Program-made: the position numbers and the translations under genes | The notes under the pieces: generated by a model | The model's input: the letters and a program-made list of their open reading frames with translations, nothing else | What the model was told of the DNA's origin: nothing | The model's database searches: none | In this document: piece after piece, positions 54,559 through 63,065 of the stretch | Numbering within the stretch: the stretch's first letter is position 1 | Layout: every line of letters starts with the position of its first letter | Assembly: GCA_010671905.1 (NCBI GenBank) | Contig: JAAHII010000001.1 | Span: forward strand, 7,774,026-7,838,025 | Source of the DNA: Leptolyngbya sp. SIOISBB | GTDB lineage: Bacteria; Cyanobacteriota; Cyanobacteriia; Phormidesmidales; Phormidesmidaceae | Direction: 5' to 3' | DNA length: 64,000 nucleotides

Positions 54559-54617
54559 CCCCCTACATCCCCCAATGCCGGAGTTCACAGTCCTCCAGCA
54601 TTGGGGGATGTAGGGGG
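54559..54617. repeat. 20-bp palindromic repeat, C-rich/G-rich
   Basis: CCCCCTACATCCCCCAATGC (54559-54578) is perfectly complementary to 54598-54617, with a 19-base loop containing a further GGAG/CTCC pair. It follows the E2-like gene by about 30 bases and may terminate it. Sequences of the CCCCCTAxATCCCCC type are common dispersed repeats in cyanobacteria. Confidence 0.8.
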
Positions 54618-54816
54618 ATAAAGGGGGGCAATGCAGCATTTTGCGGTCTTACTAGATATGTGTATAAGCGGGAGCGTGGTGAACGAGAGGGGTATCAACG
54701 CTCAATGTCAGAGTGCCATCCCAGGGATAAACCCATGATGTAGTTGCCTGGAGTGCCTAACCGGTCCATGGAGAGCAAATTTCAAACTCACAGTCGAGCG
54801 ATCGCGGTTCTAGACT

Positions 54817-54834
54817 CCTCATAAAGTCCTCATA
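54817..54834 (+). promoter_or_regulatory. Direct-repeat motif site D (PsbU-like gene)
   Basis: CCTCATAAAGTCCTCATA, two clean CCTCATA halves 11 bases apart. TAATTT follows at -10-like spacing. The gene starts 57 bases downstream. Confidence 0.75.
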
Positions 54835-54890
54835 ACTCAAGCCTAATTTAGGAACTAGGGGACATCCCTTTAAAGATAGTGATTGAGGCA

Positions 54891-55490
54891 ATGAATATGC
54901 GTTTGCCCATCTCTTGGATCAGAGTAGGAATCGCCTTTCTGATAATCGGTTTTGTCTGACTAGGCTGGGTTCTATTTGCCCCTGCCCATGGCATTAATTT
55001 TCCGACAGCCCTCGCTGCGGTGGGTTCTTCAGTGACGCCAGCCGAAAGCATATGTGTCGATACGGGGCAAAAAATTGATCTAAATAATGCCAACCTGATG
55101 GCCTTTACAGACTGCCCTGGTTTTTACCCGGCGCTGGCAACGTTGATTGTGCAGCATGGCCCCTATGAGCAGGTAGAAGCTGTTTTGAACATTCCAGATT
55201 TGAACGAGCAGCAACAACAATTACTGCAGGCGAACTTAGACTTCTTTATCGTATCAACGCCCGTGGTTTCCTTAGAGATGAGAATGCCCCCAGGACATCA
55301 AGGTAATTGCCTGCTTGCGATTCAACCCGGTGGTGATTCACGCACTACATCAAAAGGGAACGACATCACGCTGAGGTATCAGGACCTGCCTTTTGCCTGG
55401 ATCACTGGTGTCGTTACGAGTTATGGGCAATTTCTACGGGCATTCGCAGTCGCTTATACCTTAAATAGTAGGAGGCCTTCCGCTAGTTGA
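54891..55490 (+). pseudogene. PsbU-like protein, in-frame TGA in the signal peptide
   Basis: PsbU is the 12-kDa lumenal extrinsic subunit that stabilises the photosystem II oxygen-evolving centre. From ATG 54891 (GAGG upstream) the frame reads a signal-like helix (WIRVGIAFLIIGFV), meets TGA at 54957-54959, then continues LGWVLFAPAHG and the mature part. The latter is clearly PsbU-like: GQKIDLNNANLMAFTDCPGFYP, YEQVEAVLNIPDL and LLQANLDFF. It differs from typical PsbU in having about 70 extra C-terminal residues that I do not recognise. Either this is a decaying second psbU or a Trp codon was misread. The flavin reductase gene follows almost directly. Confidence 0.72.
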
Positions 55491-55516
55491 TGTGCCGTGG
55501 CGGAACGCGTCAAGTC

Positions 55517-56125
55517 ATGCCTCAAGCATCCCCTCATTCCCTCGTTTCCTTAGACCTCAACCAACCCATTTGGGAGCGCTTTTTTAGCGTGGCACCACTA
55601 GTCGTCATTGGGACGCAGGAACCCGATGGCACTTATGACCTTGCCCCTAAGCATATGGCCATGCCATTGGGCTGGGGGCACTTCTTTGGCTTTATCTGTA
55701 CACCCCGTCATCACACCTACCAAAACATCCAACGCACCCAAGCATTTACCGTGAGCTTTCCTCAGCCCAGTCAGGTGTTAGCGACTAGCCTGACAGCTGC
55801 CCCCCGATGCGGGGATAACCATAAGCCAGCCCTCAACGTCTTACCGACTTTCCCGGCCCAAAGCATCGACGGGGTCTTTTTGCAGGATGCCTATGTGTGC
55901 CTGGAATGCGAACTCGATCGCATCATTGACGGCTTCGGGGAGGATAGCCTGATCGCGGGCAAGATTCTGGCGGCCCATGTCGATGAAACCGCCCTCAGGC
56001 TCTCAGCGCGAGATGATCAAGACCTGCTGCTCCAGTCTCCGGTGCTGGCTTATTTATCGCCGGGACGCTATGCCTGCATTGATCACAGCCAATCCTTTCC
56101 ATTCCACGAGGGATTTCAGCGATGA
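55517..56125 (+). CDS. Flavin reductase-like (FMN-binding split barrel) protein
   Basis: 202 residues of the flavin reductase/DIM6-NTAB family, which binds FMN in a split beta-barrel. VAPLVVIGTQEPDGTYDLAPKHMAMPLGWGHFFGFICT is the FMN-binding first part, although the usual Ser/Thr and Asn positions are altered. ECELDRIIDGFGEDSLIAGKILAAH is the typical dimerisation strand pair. Starts at 55487-55490 overlap the previous stop; 55517 is preferred because the family N-terminus begins there. Its stop overlaps the next gene by four bases (ATGA), so the two are translationally coupled. Confidence 0.8.
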   Translation: MPQASPHSLVSLDLNQPIWERFFSVAPLVVIGTQEPDGTYDLAPKHMAMPLGWGHFFGFICTPRHHTYQNIQRTQAFTVSFPQPSQVLATSLTAAPRCGDNHKPALNVLPTFPAQSIDGVFLQDAYVCLECELDRIIDGFGEDSLIAGKILAAHVDETALRLSARDDQDLLLQSPVLAYLSPGRYACIDHSQSFPFHEGFQR

Positions 56126-57318
56126 CGGCCTTGCAGATTCCCGCGCCCACCAATCGGCAACTGTTTGACTATCTCCACCGGCGCCAGGGAGAGATGCAGA
56201 GCCTGCTGGAAACCCTCGTGAAGATGGAAACGCCCTCCACGGTGCCCGCATCGCAAGTGCCCATCCTGAAGTGCTTGCGCCAGGAACTGGAACAGCGTCA
56301 GTTTCGCGTGCGATCGCTCCCTGGACGTACCAGCGGCGGCCACTTGTTTGCGATCGCCGCTCGCCGTCGTTCTCCCCAACCGGCCCAACTTTTAGTGGGC
56401 CACTGCGATACCGTTTGGCCGCTCGGCACCCTGGCCCAGATGCCCCTGAAGGTCAGTCAAGGCAAACTGTATGGACCGGGCAGTTACGACATGAAGGCCG
56501 GTCTGGTGATCATGCTGTTTGCGGTACAGGCGGTGCAGGCATTACACGGCGAGAGCGCAATCGCCCCAGCCGTTTTTATTAACTCTGATGAGGAAATTGG
56601 CAGTGACGAGTCCACTCGCTATATTCGGTCTTTGGCCCAGGTCTGCGATCGCGCCCTCGTTTTTGAACCCTCACTCGGCCCCAGGGGCCACCTCAAAACG
56701 GCGCGAAAAGGCGTCGGTCGTTTCACCATCCGAGTCCTGGGACAAGCCGCCCATGCGGGGCTAGAACCTGAAAAAGGAGCCAGCGCCATTCTGGAACTCT
56801 CCCATGTGATTCAACAGTTGTTTGCCTTGAATGACCCAGATCGAGGCATCACCGTCAACGTCGGCACCATTGATGGGGGCATTCGTCCCAATGTTGTTGC
56901 CCCCGAAAGCCGTGCGATCGTGGATGTGCGGGTGCTGCATCAGGCCGATGTCCCTCGTTTAGAAGCAGCGATTCGAGATTTGCAGGCCATCACCCCCGGT
57001 ACCCGTTTGGACATTACCGGGCGTATCGGCCGTCCCCCCATGGAAAAAACCCCTGGCAATCAGCAACTCTGGCAACTGGCTCAGGCTACCGCCGAGGAGT
57101 TAGACATGGCGATCGACCAAGAGACGGTCGGTGGCGGCTCCGACGGTAACACGACCAGCCTCTACACCCCCACCCTGGATGGCCTCGGGGCCGTGGGCGA
57201 TGCGGCTCATTCCCCTGGCGAATTCGTTTACCTCGATTCCCTCATGGAGCGCACGGCCCTCGTGGCCAAACTCCTCCTGGCTCCCCCTCTGCAAGCAGCC
57301 CCTGCGGTTGCTAAATGA
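56122..57318 (+). CDS. M20-family metallopeptidase (CPG2/ArgE-like)
   Basis: 398 residues of a dizinc amidohydrolase/exopeptidase. Metal ligands and catalytic residues are seen in order: LLVGHCDTVWP (His, Asp), GPGSYDMKAGL (bridging Asp), NSDEEIGSDES (catalytic Glu and Glu ligand), a FEPSLG ligand region and the C-terminal GDAAHSPGEFV (His). The lid/dimerisation domain is in the middle (~190-300). The substrate could be a dipeptide, a folyl-like glutamate or an N-acyl amino acid. It sits in a cluster with a flavin reductase and a DUF1611 ATPase; the shared pathway is unknown. Confidence 0.9.
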   Translation: MTALQIPAPTNRQLFDYLHRRQGEMQSLLETLVKMETPSTVPASQVPILKCLRQELEQRQFRVRSLPGRTSGGHLFAIAARRRSPQPAQLLVGHCDTVWPLGTLAQMPLKVSQGKLYGPGSYDMKAGLVIMLFAVQAVQALHGESAIAPAVFINSDEEIGSDESTRYIRSLAQVCDRALVFEPSLGPRGHLKTARKGVGRFTIRVLGQAAHAGLEPEKGASAILELSHVIQQLFALNDPDRGITVNVGTIDGGIRPNVVAPESRAIVDVRVLHQADVPRLEAAIRDLQAITPGTRLDITGRIGRPPMEKTPGNQQLWQLAQATAEELDMAIDQETVGGGSDGNTTSLYTPTLDGLGAVGDAAHSPGEFVYLDSLMERTALVAKLLLAPPLQAAPAVAK

Positions 57319-57351
57319 GGGGGGCGATCGCCGATTTTCTTACCCGTTCTA

Positions 57352-57375
57352 GACGTGATCTATCACGTCTTTCTT
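57352..57375 (+). terminator. Terminator-like hairpin after the M20 gene
   Basis: GACGTGA-TCTA-TCACGTC followed by TTTCTT. It lies just before the ATG of the DUF1611 gene, so it could also act as a leader attenuator. Confidence 0.5.
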
Positions 57376-57378
57376 GCC

Positions 57379-58393
57379 ATGAAACCCCACTATGTCTTCA
57401 GCACTCTCACTCGCATCTCTGATTTAGCCACCCGCCCCTTCGACGTGCAACCCTTACCCCCAAACTGCCTGGGCAACCGGGGACTATGTGGTGGGTCAGG
57501 TACACACGGCGACCGGCCCTTTAGCCAACGTCGAGTTGCCGACCGGTCGCCTGGCCCTTCCGGTCGAGGGGGACTGGGTAGTGGGAGCCTTGGGGGTGCG
57601 ACAAGCAACCCTGGAGGCGGTCGGGGATTGGCGGGCTATTCAATCCGACGGTCTGATGCATAACTTGACCATTGCCGGACTGTTTGGCCGATTGACTTCA
57701 GCCTCCTATCTCATGCCCCAGTTTCCGACCCTACGCTACCAAGGTCATGTGATGCGTCAAGGTCAAAAGGTTGGCATGGCCGACTTTGTGGCCGATGCCC
57801 CGTGGATGCCCTACACCCGACCGACCATCCTGATCATTGGCACCTCCATGTCAGCCGGAAAAACGACCGCCGCTCGGGTCATCATTCACCTCTTAAAGCA
57901 GCTCGATTTGCAAGTGGGGGGAGCCAAGTTGACGGGGGCCGGGCGCTATCGCGATATTCTGGCCATGTTGGATGCCGGGAGCGATCGCATCTTTGATTTC
58001 GTTGATGTTGGCCTGCCCTCCTCCATTTGCCCCCCCGAAGACTTTCGCCAGTCGATACAACAACTGCTCTCCTTGATTGAGGCAGAACGCCCGGATGTGG
58101 TAGTGGCGGAAGCGGGCGCATCGCCCCACGAACCCTACAACGGCTCAGTGGCGATGGAAGTATTGGCTGATCAGGTGAAATGTACGGTGCTCTGTGCCTC
58201 GGATCCTTACGCTGTCGTGGGCGTGAGCCAGAGTTTTGGCATCCAGCCAGATGTGGTCGCGGGCATTGCCACGAGCACAACCGCCGGGGTCGAATTGGTG
58301 GAGAAACTCACCGGGGTGATGGCGCTCAATTTAGCGGCACAGTCGTCTCACCCAAAACTCCTATCTCTGCTGAAAACCAAATTAGGTTTATGA
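57379..58393 (+). CDS. DUF1611 P-loop protein (frame break at a C5 run)
   Basis: About 338 residues when joined. The intact long frame (from GTG 57488) contains a Rossmann-like N-domain, then the P-loop GTSMSAGKTTAARV, GAKLTGAGRYRDI, VVVAEAGASPHEPYNG and a C-terminal helix. The N-terminal 27 residues lie in another frame (MKPHYVFSTLTRISDLATRP and on); removing one C from 57457-57461 joins them to QTAWATGDYVVGQV. The family is annotated as an NTPase, sometimes near peptidase or epimerase genes; it might act on D-amino-acid dipeptides together with the M20 enzyme, which is inference. The start is uncertain. Confidence 0.75.
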
Positions 58394-58402
58394 AGCGGCG
58401 CA

Positions 58403-59887
58403 TCACTCCCTTGACCAGAGGGCCAAGCCATCATGTAACAGTTGTAGGCTGCCAATGATGACAGTGAAGAATTCCAAGCGCCCCAGCACCATACCGGCCA
58501 TTTCCGTCCACAAGACCCCTACGGGCGCTGCCGCACTCGTGATGCCGGTCGATAACCCGACTGTGCTGAGACTGCTCACAAATTCAAACAGGCTGTCCTG
58601 TAGGGGGTAACCATAGGCGGCCAGAATCCCGGTTCCCACCATCAGAATCAGCCAATAGGTCAGCACAAATAAACTGGTCTGGCTAATGGTGGCCCAGGTC
58701 AAAAACTGTTGCCGATCGCCCTGCCAAAGATAGGGCGCTGTCACCGTCGAGGCGGGTAAGCGGCGGCGGTTAATTTCCCAACCGAGTCCCCGCAACAGCA
58801 GCATGAGGCGAAACACTTTAATGCCACCAGCGGTCGATCCGGCTCCACCGCCAATGATCATCAGGCCAATTATTAGCCACCAGCCGAGCCCATTCCAGGG
58901 AGTATAGTCGACCGTCGCAAATCCCGTTGTAGAGAGCGCCGTGAGGGTCTCAAACCAGGCCACTCGCAGGGCTTTTTCCCAAGGTACGTAGAGCGATCGC
59001 GTCACCCCCCAAAAAAGGATGAGGCAGCCTACACTGCCCAACCCCAGTTGCAGTCTCAGTTCGCTATTGCGCCAAAAGGCCCGAAACCGCCGCTGCACTA
59101 ACAGATAGGCCGTCAAATAGTTGAGACTGCCGCCAATCATCAATCCTGAGATGACCAGTTCGATCGCGGGTTGATTCCAGCTACCAATGGAATCAACCCG
59201 CGTGGAAAATCCCCCGGTTGATAGGGCGGTCAAGGCATGGTTAATCGCATCAAACCAGCTCATCCCCGCTAGTCGCAAGGCCACCAGCCCCACCGCGATA
59301 TAGCTGGAGTACATGGCTAAAACGAGCTTGGCCGACTGGCGCACATTGGGGACGAGTTGTTCACCGCGACCTTCAGCCGCCGTCATGCCAGCGCCAGAGA
59401 CCCGGGCAATCGCCCCGACAGCGATAATCGCAAAGCCCGCCCCCCCAAACACCTGGGTCAGACTCCGCAACAGCAAAATCAAATGCGGGGCTTGGGAGAC
59501 ATCCACGACTGATAGTCCGGTGGTGGTCCAGCCGCTGGTGGATTCAAAGCAGGCCTGGGTGAACGTCAACTGCTGCCAGGCTAAATAGGGGAGCGTGCTC
59601 AGGGTAATGGCCAGCAGCCAGCCCAGGACAGCAATCACGGCTCCTTCCTGCAGAGACAACCGCTCTAAGGGGACGGGCAGCGGTCGCCGCCCAAGGCCAT
59701 AACTGACGAAAGCTGAGAGACCGCCTGGCAGCAGAAACCCCCAAGCCAACGGCCATTCTGCAGGAAAAGCCAGCAGTGCGAAGAGTGGCAACAACAGTAC
59801 CAGACTGCTAATCAACCCGATCAGCCCGACATAATGCAGAATCAGGCGGTACCGCTGGCGGAGAAATCGCTGATATCGCTGCACCAC
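58403..59887 (-). CDS. trkH: TrkH-family potassium transporter
   Basis: 494 residues, about ten membrane helices, with four pore segments that each carry the K-selectivity glycine: ESTSGWTTTGLS, TALSTGGFSTR, TALSTTGFATVD and SSLSTVGLSTGI. This is the channel subunit that imports K+ under control of the cytosolic TrkA/KtrA ring. It is the last gene of a three-gene operon, two bases after the larger TrkA gene. Its 3' end converges on DUF1611 with a gap of only nine bases. Confidence 0.93.
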   Translation of the reverse strand: MVQRYQRFLRQRYRLILHYVGLIGLISSLVLLLPLFALLAFPAEWPLAWGFLLPGGLSAFVSYGLGRRPLPVPLERLSLQEGAVIAVLGWLLAITLSTLPYLAWQQLTFTQACFESTSGWTTTGLSVVDVSQAPHLILLLRSLTQVFGGAGFAIIAVGAIARVSGAGMTAAEGRGEQLVPNVRQSAKLVLAMYSSYIAVGLVALRLAGMSWFDAINHALTALSTGGFSTRVDSIGSWNQPAIELVISGLMIGGSLNYLTAYLLVQRRFRAFWRNSELRLQLGLGSVGCLILFWGVTRSLYVPWEKALRVAWFETLTALSTTGFATVDYTPWNGLGWWLIIGLMIIGGGAGSTAGGIKVFRLMLLLRGLGWEINRRRLPASTVTAPYLWQGDRQQFLTWATISQTSLFVLTYWLILMVGTGILAAYGYPLQDSLFEFVSSLSTVGLSTGITSAAAPVGVLWTEMAGMVLGRLEFFTVIIGSLQLLHDGLALWSRE

Positions 59888-59889
59888 GG

Positions 59890-60555
59890 TTAGGTCTCGC
59901 TGCCCAACAAGGTCTCTAATCCCAGGGTTTGTTGATGAGTTTGTGTCAGCAATACAAGGCGATCGCCTAAGTGCAACTCCGTTCCACCGCGAGGCACGAT
60001 GACAGTTGTATTGCGAATGATACAGCCGATTAACACCCCTGCAGGCAACTGTAAAGTTTGCAGGGTCTTGCCCAATGCGGGACTGCGATTCGAGAGGATG
60101 ACTTCTGTCACCTGCACCTGTCCTCCCGCGATGGGAATCAAGTTTTGAATGGCCTCAAACCCAATCCGTTCTTCAATCAAATGGGCCAGAATTTGAGTCA
60201 CCGAAAACGTGACGGTAACGCCCAACTGCTGAAAGACTTCTCGATAGTCAGGATCATTGACGAGCGCGATCGTGCGCGGCACTCCGTAATGCTGTTTAGC
60301 AATCTGGCACGCGACTAAATTGACGTCATCCTTTGAGGTCAGGGCTACTAGAACGTCGGCCTGATAAGCGCCAGCATCTTGCAAAATCAACGGGTCGCTG
60401 CCATCACCCACAATGACCCGAGCCGATGTTTCTCGGGCTAGCGCCTGAGCTTTGGCCGATTGATTATCGATCACGGTGGTGGTAGAGCCCCGACGATCAA
60501 ACTCTTTGCTGAGAAAATAGGCGAGTTTGCCACCCCCCACGAGGATGATATTCAT
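59890..60555 (-). CDS. trkA: TrkA-type K+ uptake regulatory subunit (RCK_N + RCK_C)
   Basis: 221 residues. A Rossmann NAD(H)/nucleotide-binding domain opens with MNIILVGGGKLAYFLSKEFDRRG and ends its beta-2 with the acidic VID. The RCK_C domain follows from about 140 (VTEVILSNRSPALGKTLQTLQLP). It gates the TrkH channel in response to nucleotides. The ATG overlaps the stop of the upstream TrkA_N gene by four bases, and trkH follows after two bases. Confidence 0.9.
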   Translation of the reverse strand: MNIILVGGGKLAYFLSKEFDRRGSTTTVIDNQSAKAQALARETSARVIVGDGSDPLILQDAGAYQADVLVALTSKDDVNLVACQIAKQHYGVPRTIALVNDPDYREVFQQLGVTVTFSVTQILAHLIEERIGFEAIQNLIPIAGGQVQVTEVILSNRSPALGKTLQTLQLPAGVLIGCIIRNTTVIVPRGGTELHLGDRLVLLTQTHQQTLGLETLLGSET

Positions 60556-60983
60556 AGCGTTAACTGCGAATTGCGGTCATCGAGTTGGTCAATGCAATAG
60601 TCCGCCGCCAGGCTCGTTGGGCTCACTGTGGGAATGTTGAAGGCTTGGTAAATCACTTCACGAGACGGGGCAAACACCCTAGCCAACACCGAGTCGACCT
60701 GAAACACCGACCGCGCCACTTGGGCCACCATCAAATTCAGCGTATCTTCGCCAGTTACGGCGAATACCGCATCCGCTTTCTGGAGTCCGGCCCGCTTCAA
60801 CACGGACAATTCGGCGGCATCTCCCATAATTTGAAAGCCCCCAAACTCTGGCGATAGCGATCGCAAGGCCAATTCGGAGTGATCGACCACGACGATGCTT
60901 TGCCCCTGACGACTCAGGCGATCAGCCAAATTCGCCCCGAGGCGACCACAACCAATAATTGCAATGAACTGAGTGTTGACCAT
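60552..60983 (-). CDS. TrkA_N-only K+ channel regulatory protein
   Basis: 143 residues containing only the RCK_N Rossmann domain: FIAIIGCGRLGANLADRLSRQG, acidic VVVDHS, GDAAELSVLKRAGLQKADAVFAVT. It lacks the RCK_C domain present in the next gene; the two small proteins together resemble a split version of full-length TrkA, which has two RCK_N units. The start at 60983 is chosen because earlier in-frame codons add nothing family-like. It is the first gene of the operon. Confidence 0.85.
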   Translation of the reverse strand: MVNTQFIAIIGCGRLGANLADRLSRQGQSIVVVDHSELALRSLSPEFGGFQIMGDAAELSVLKRAGLQKADAVFAVTGEDTLNLMVAQVARSVFQVDSVLARVFAPSREVIYQAFNIPTVSPTSLAADYCIDQLDDRNSQLTL

Positions 60984-61191
60984 ACAGCGATGAACAGTAA
61001 GGAATGACTCAATCCCGGTGGTGGGCCTCAGGGGGCGTATCACCGGATTGCCCTTTACCCCATCACCTATGGTGGGCAGGCCCAGGGATGGCCAAAGCGG
61101 GCAGATTCCCGCCCCCCTAGGCGCAGAGTCGACCCATCATAGGCTTCCTGCTTCAACAGTAACTGAAAGGCTGTTAGCCATGCGGTGAGGT
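60984..61191. other. Divergent intergenic region
   Basis: I see no gene. A site of the shared motif (C) points right at its right edge; none points to the Trk operon. Confidence 0.35.
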
Positions 61192-61209
61192 CTTCACAAC
61201 TTCCCCAAG
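61192..61209 (+). promoter_or_regulatory. Direct-repeat motif site C (bactofilin-like gene)
   Basis: CTTCACAACTTCCCCAAG, followed by TTTGGCCTTTAAGCTGAAG, nearly the same downstream sequence as at site G. It is 75 bases before the gene start. Confidence 0.75.
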
Positions 61210-61284
61210 TTTGGCCTTTAAGCTGAAGTCCACAGGCTGGACAGTTAATCAGGATTGAGTTTGATACCTGTTGGAGATAAAGCC

Positions 61285-62187
61285 ATGAAATGGAAAATTT
61301 TCAAGTGGTGGTTCATTGGTTTAATCGCTTTTTTCTGGGCACTTTGGGCGAGCAGCAGCTATCTGCCCGTCCAGGCTAGCCCGGCCTACCAAGACACCTT
61401 CAAAATCGGCGGCGATCTCGTTATTGCCGAATCCCAAACAGTGAATGATGCCTTTGCCATTGGGGGTGACCTCACTGTGCAGCCAGGGGCGATCGTCCAG
61501 GGGGATGCCTTTGCCATTGGCGGCAATGTTCAGCTCGCAGAAAATTCGCTAGTAGAAGGCGATACTTTTGCCATTGGCGGGCGGGTGATTCGTGCCGAAA
61601 CCGCCGTGGTTAACGGTAGCGAATTTACCTTACTAGAACAATTCAATAGTCTCTTTGAACGCTTTGGCGTCTTAGGCACCCTCTATCTGGGTAATGTGGC
61701 ATTTTGGGCAGCGACCTTTGCGGTGGCCGCGATCGCCGGTTGTCCATTACTACTCCTGCTGCCAGGTCATATTGACGAGATTGTCACTGCGGTTCACACC
61801 CGTCCCTTTATGAGTTTGGTCTATGGCATGGGGGGATTTGTCGCCCTCACCATTCTTACGGTGTTGTTTTCCGGTAGCGTCATCGGCGCGATCGTGATTC
61901 CGTTGGCCAATATGGTTGCTCTGCTCACCGGGCTCTTGGGCGGAATCTCAATGAGCGTCTGGTTGGGCAAACGACTGCGTTCTCAAAAACCCGCTGCCCA
62001 GTTCCAGCATTTCTGGCTGGGATGGTTGTTGCTGTTTGTCATCAGCTTGATCCCCATCGCGGGCGGCCTCTTGATCAGTCTGATTACCCTATTTGGCTTT
62101 GGGGCGACCCTACTATCTCGCTATGGCATTAAAACCGCCAACAGCTTACCGATGGCCCTCGATCGCCTCGAACATCAACCGGAATAA
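61285..62187 (+). CDS. Bactofilin-like (polymer-forming) membrane protein
   Basis: 300 residues. An N-terminal signal or anchor (~8-27) ends near VQASPAYQD. Beta-helix-like repeats follow (IGGDLVIAES, AFAIGGDLTVQPGAIVQGDAF, AIGGNVQLAEN; ~35-110), as in bactofilins and polymer-forming cytoskeletal proteins, but here probably outside the cytosol. Four membrane helices make up the C-terminal half (about 135-290). The start at 61285 follows TTGGAGATAAAGCC; an in-frame start at 61255 lacks a ribosome site. The role may be envelope organisation; the motif upstream links it to the stress-like regulon. Confidence 0.8.
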   Translation: MKWKIFKWWFIGLIAFFWALWASSSYLPVQASPAYQDTFKIGGDLVIAESQTVNDAFAIGGDLTVQPGAIVQGDAFAIGGNVQLAENSLVEGDTFAIGGRVIRAETAVVNGSEFTLLEQFNSLFERFGVLGTLYLGNVAFWAATFAVAAIAGCPLLLLLPGHIDEIVTAVHTRPFMSLVYGMGGFVALTILTVLFSGSVIGAIVIPLANMVALLTGLLGGISMSVWLGKRLRSQKPAAQFQHFWLGWLLLFVISLIPIAGGLLISLITLFGFGATLLSRYGIKTANSLPMALDRLEHQPE

Positions 62188-62595
62188 CGGCAAACTATGC
62201 CTTCTGAAAGTAACGTTGAGAGTCTCCAAAAGTCGCTCTTTCGGTCAGTGCCGAGTCTGATTGGGGCCACACAGTAGAATGTGGAATGCAGAGATCGGAA
62301 TTTGAAGGTGAGATACTCTTTAAACAACAACTTCAGCAATCTGGAGTATTCTGATCTGATCCCGAAAAAACAGTCTGGATTTCGCCTGAGGTCGCTAATA
62401 AAAAGAAGCAATTCCTGGAAGTAGACTCAATCTATTTTCAGGAATTGCTCCTTTTGAAAATTTACACTTTTGACTGTCTTCTCAACAGATCACAGATGCC
62501 TTTGGGGTATCAATGACCTGCTGAGAAGACCGATGCCAGGGTACAGTGAAACTGCTATTAACTAGTTATCGCCCTCGCACATTACCGATCGCTAT
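62188..62595. other. Convergent intergenic region
   Basis: I see no gene here. It holds the terminator hairpin at 62402-62456. Confidence 0.4.
62402..62456. terminator. Bidirectional terminator
   Basis: An 11-bp perfect stem AGCAATTCCTG/CAGGAATTGCT (62407-62417 and 62439-62449), flanked by AAAAAG on the left and CCTTTTG on the right. Each strand therefore has a T-rich run after the stem. It is well placed between convergent genes. Confidence 0.75.
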
Positions 62596-63065
62596 TTATG
62601 TCCATTCTTCAAATCTAGCGCCAGCGCCGGTAAAGGTAACCTCTCCACCTCCTTGCTCTTCAAATTAAACGTAGACGCAAAGAACCAAAGGCCCTCGACA
62701 TCTTCTATCAGGAATATTGAAGTCTTCCTCAAGCACTCTGCCGGTATAGCTTAAGGGGCCGCTATCATAAATTCGACCAGAGCTAGCTCCACCCACAGCA
62801 CTGTGAATCGTCACTCTCTTGATGATGGCGTGTTGATTAATATTCCCGCGCAAATAGGCATGATATTGGCTGGCATTATCGTCGTCTAATGTCGTTGCTG
62901 AAGGAATGGGAAAGTGAAACCAATTGGATGTGCCGCCTTTTTGGCGAATAATGGTTCCATAACCCGTTGGCCTCATATACAAGCCATTATCGTGCCCTGT
63001 ATAAGCTTTGGTATATTCTGGGATGACGTTTACTCCATGAACCCAAAACGAAAAGCGTCAGACAT
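62596..63065 (-). pseudogene. DUF6623-like protein with a frame break and an in-frame stop
   Basis: The probable start is ATG 63065 (GAGGTGGATC upstream), reading MSDAFRF. The frame breaks at a T4 run (63045-63048 on the + strand) and resumes as WVHGVNVIPEYTKAYTGHDNG, then GYGTIIRQKGGTSNWFHFPIP and VLEEDFNIPDRRCRGPLVLCVYV. A TAA follows at 62665-62667, but coding-like sequence continues FEEQGGGEVTFTGAGARFEEW to a TAA at 62596. The WVHG...NWFHFPIP pattern resembles DUF6623. One missing T plus one nonsense change explain both lesions. The central 105-residue frame is 62665-62982. Function is unknown. Confidence 0.6.
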
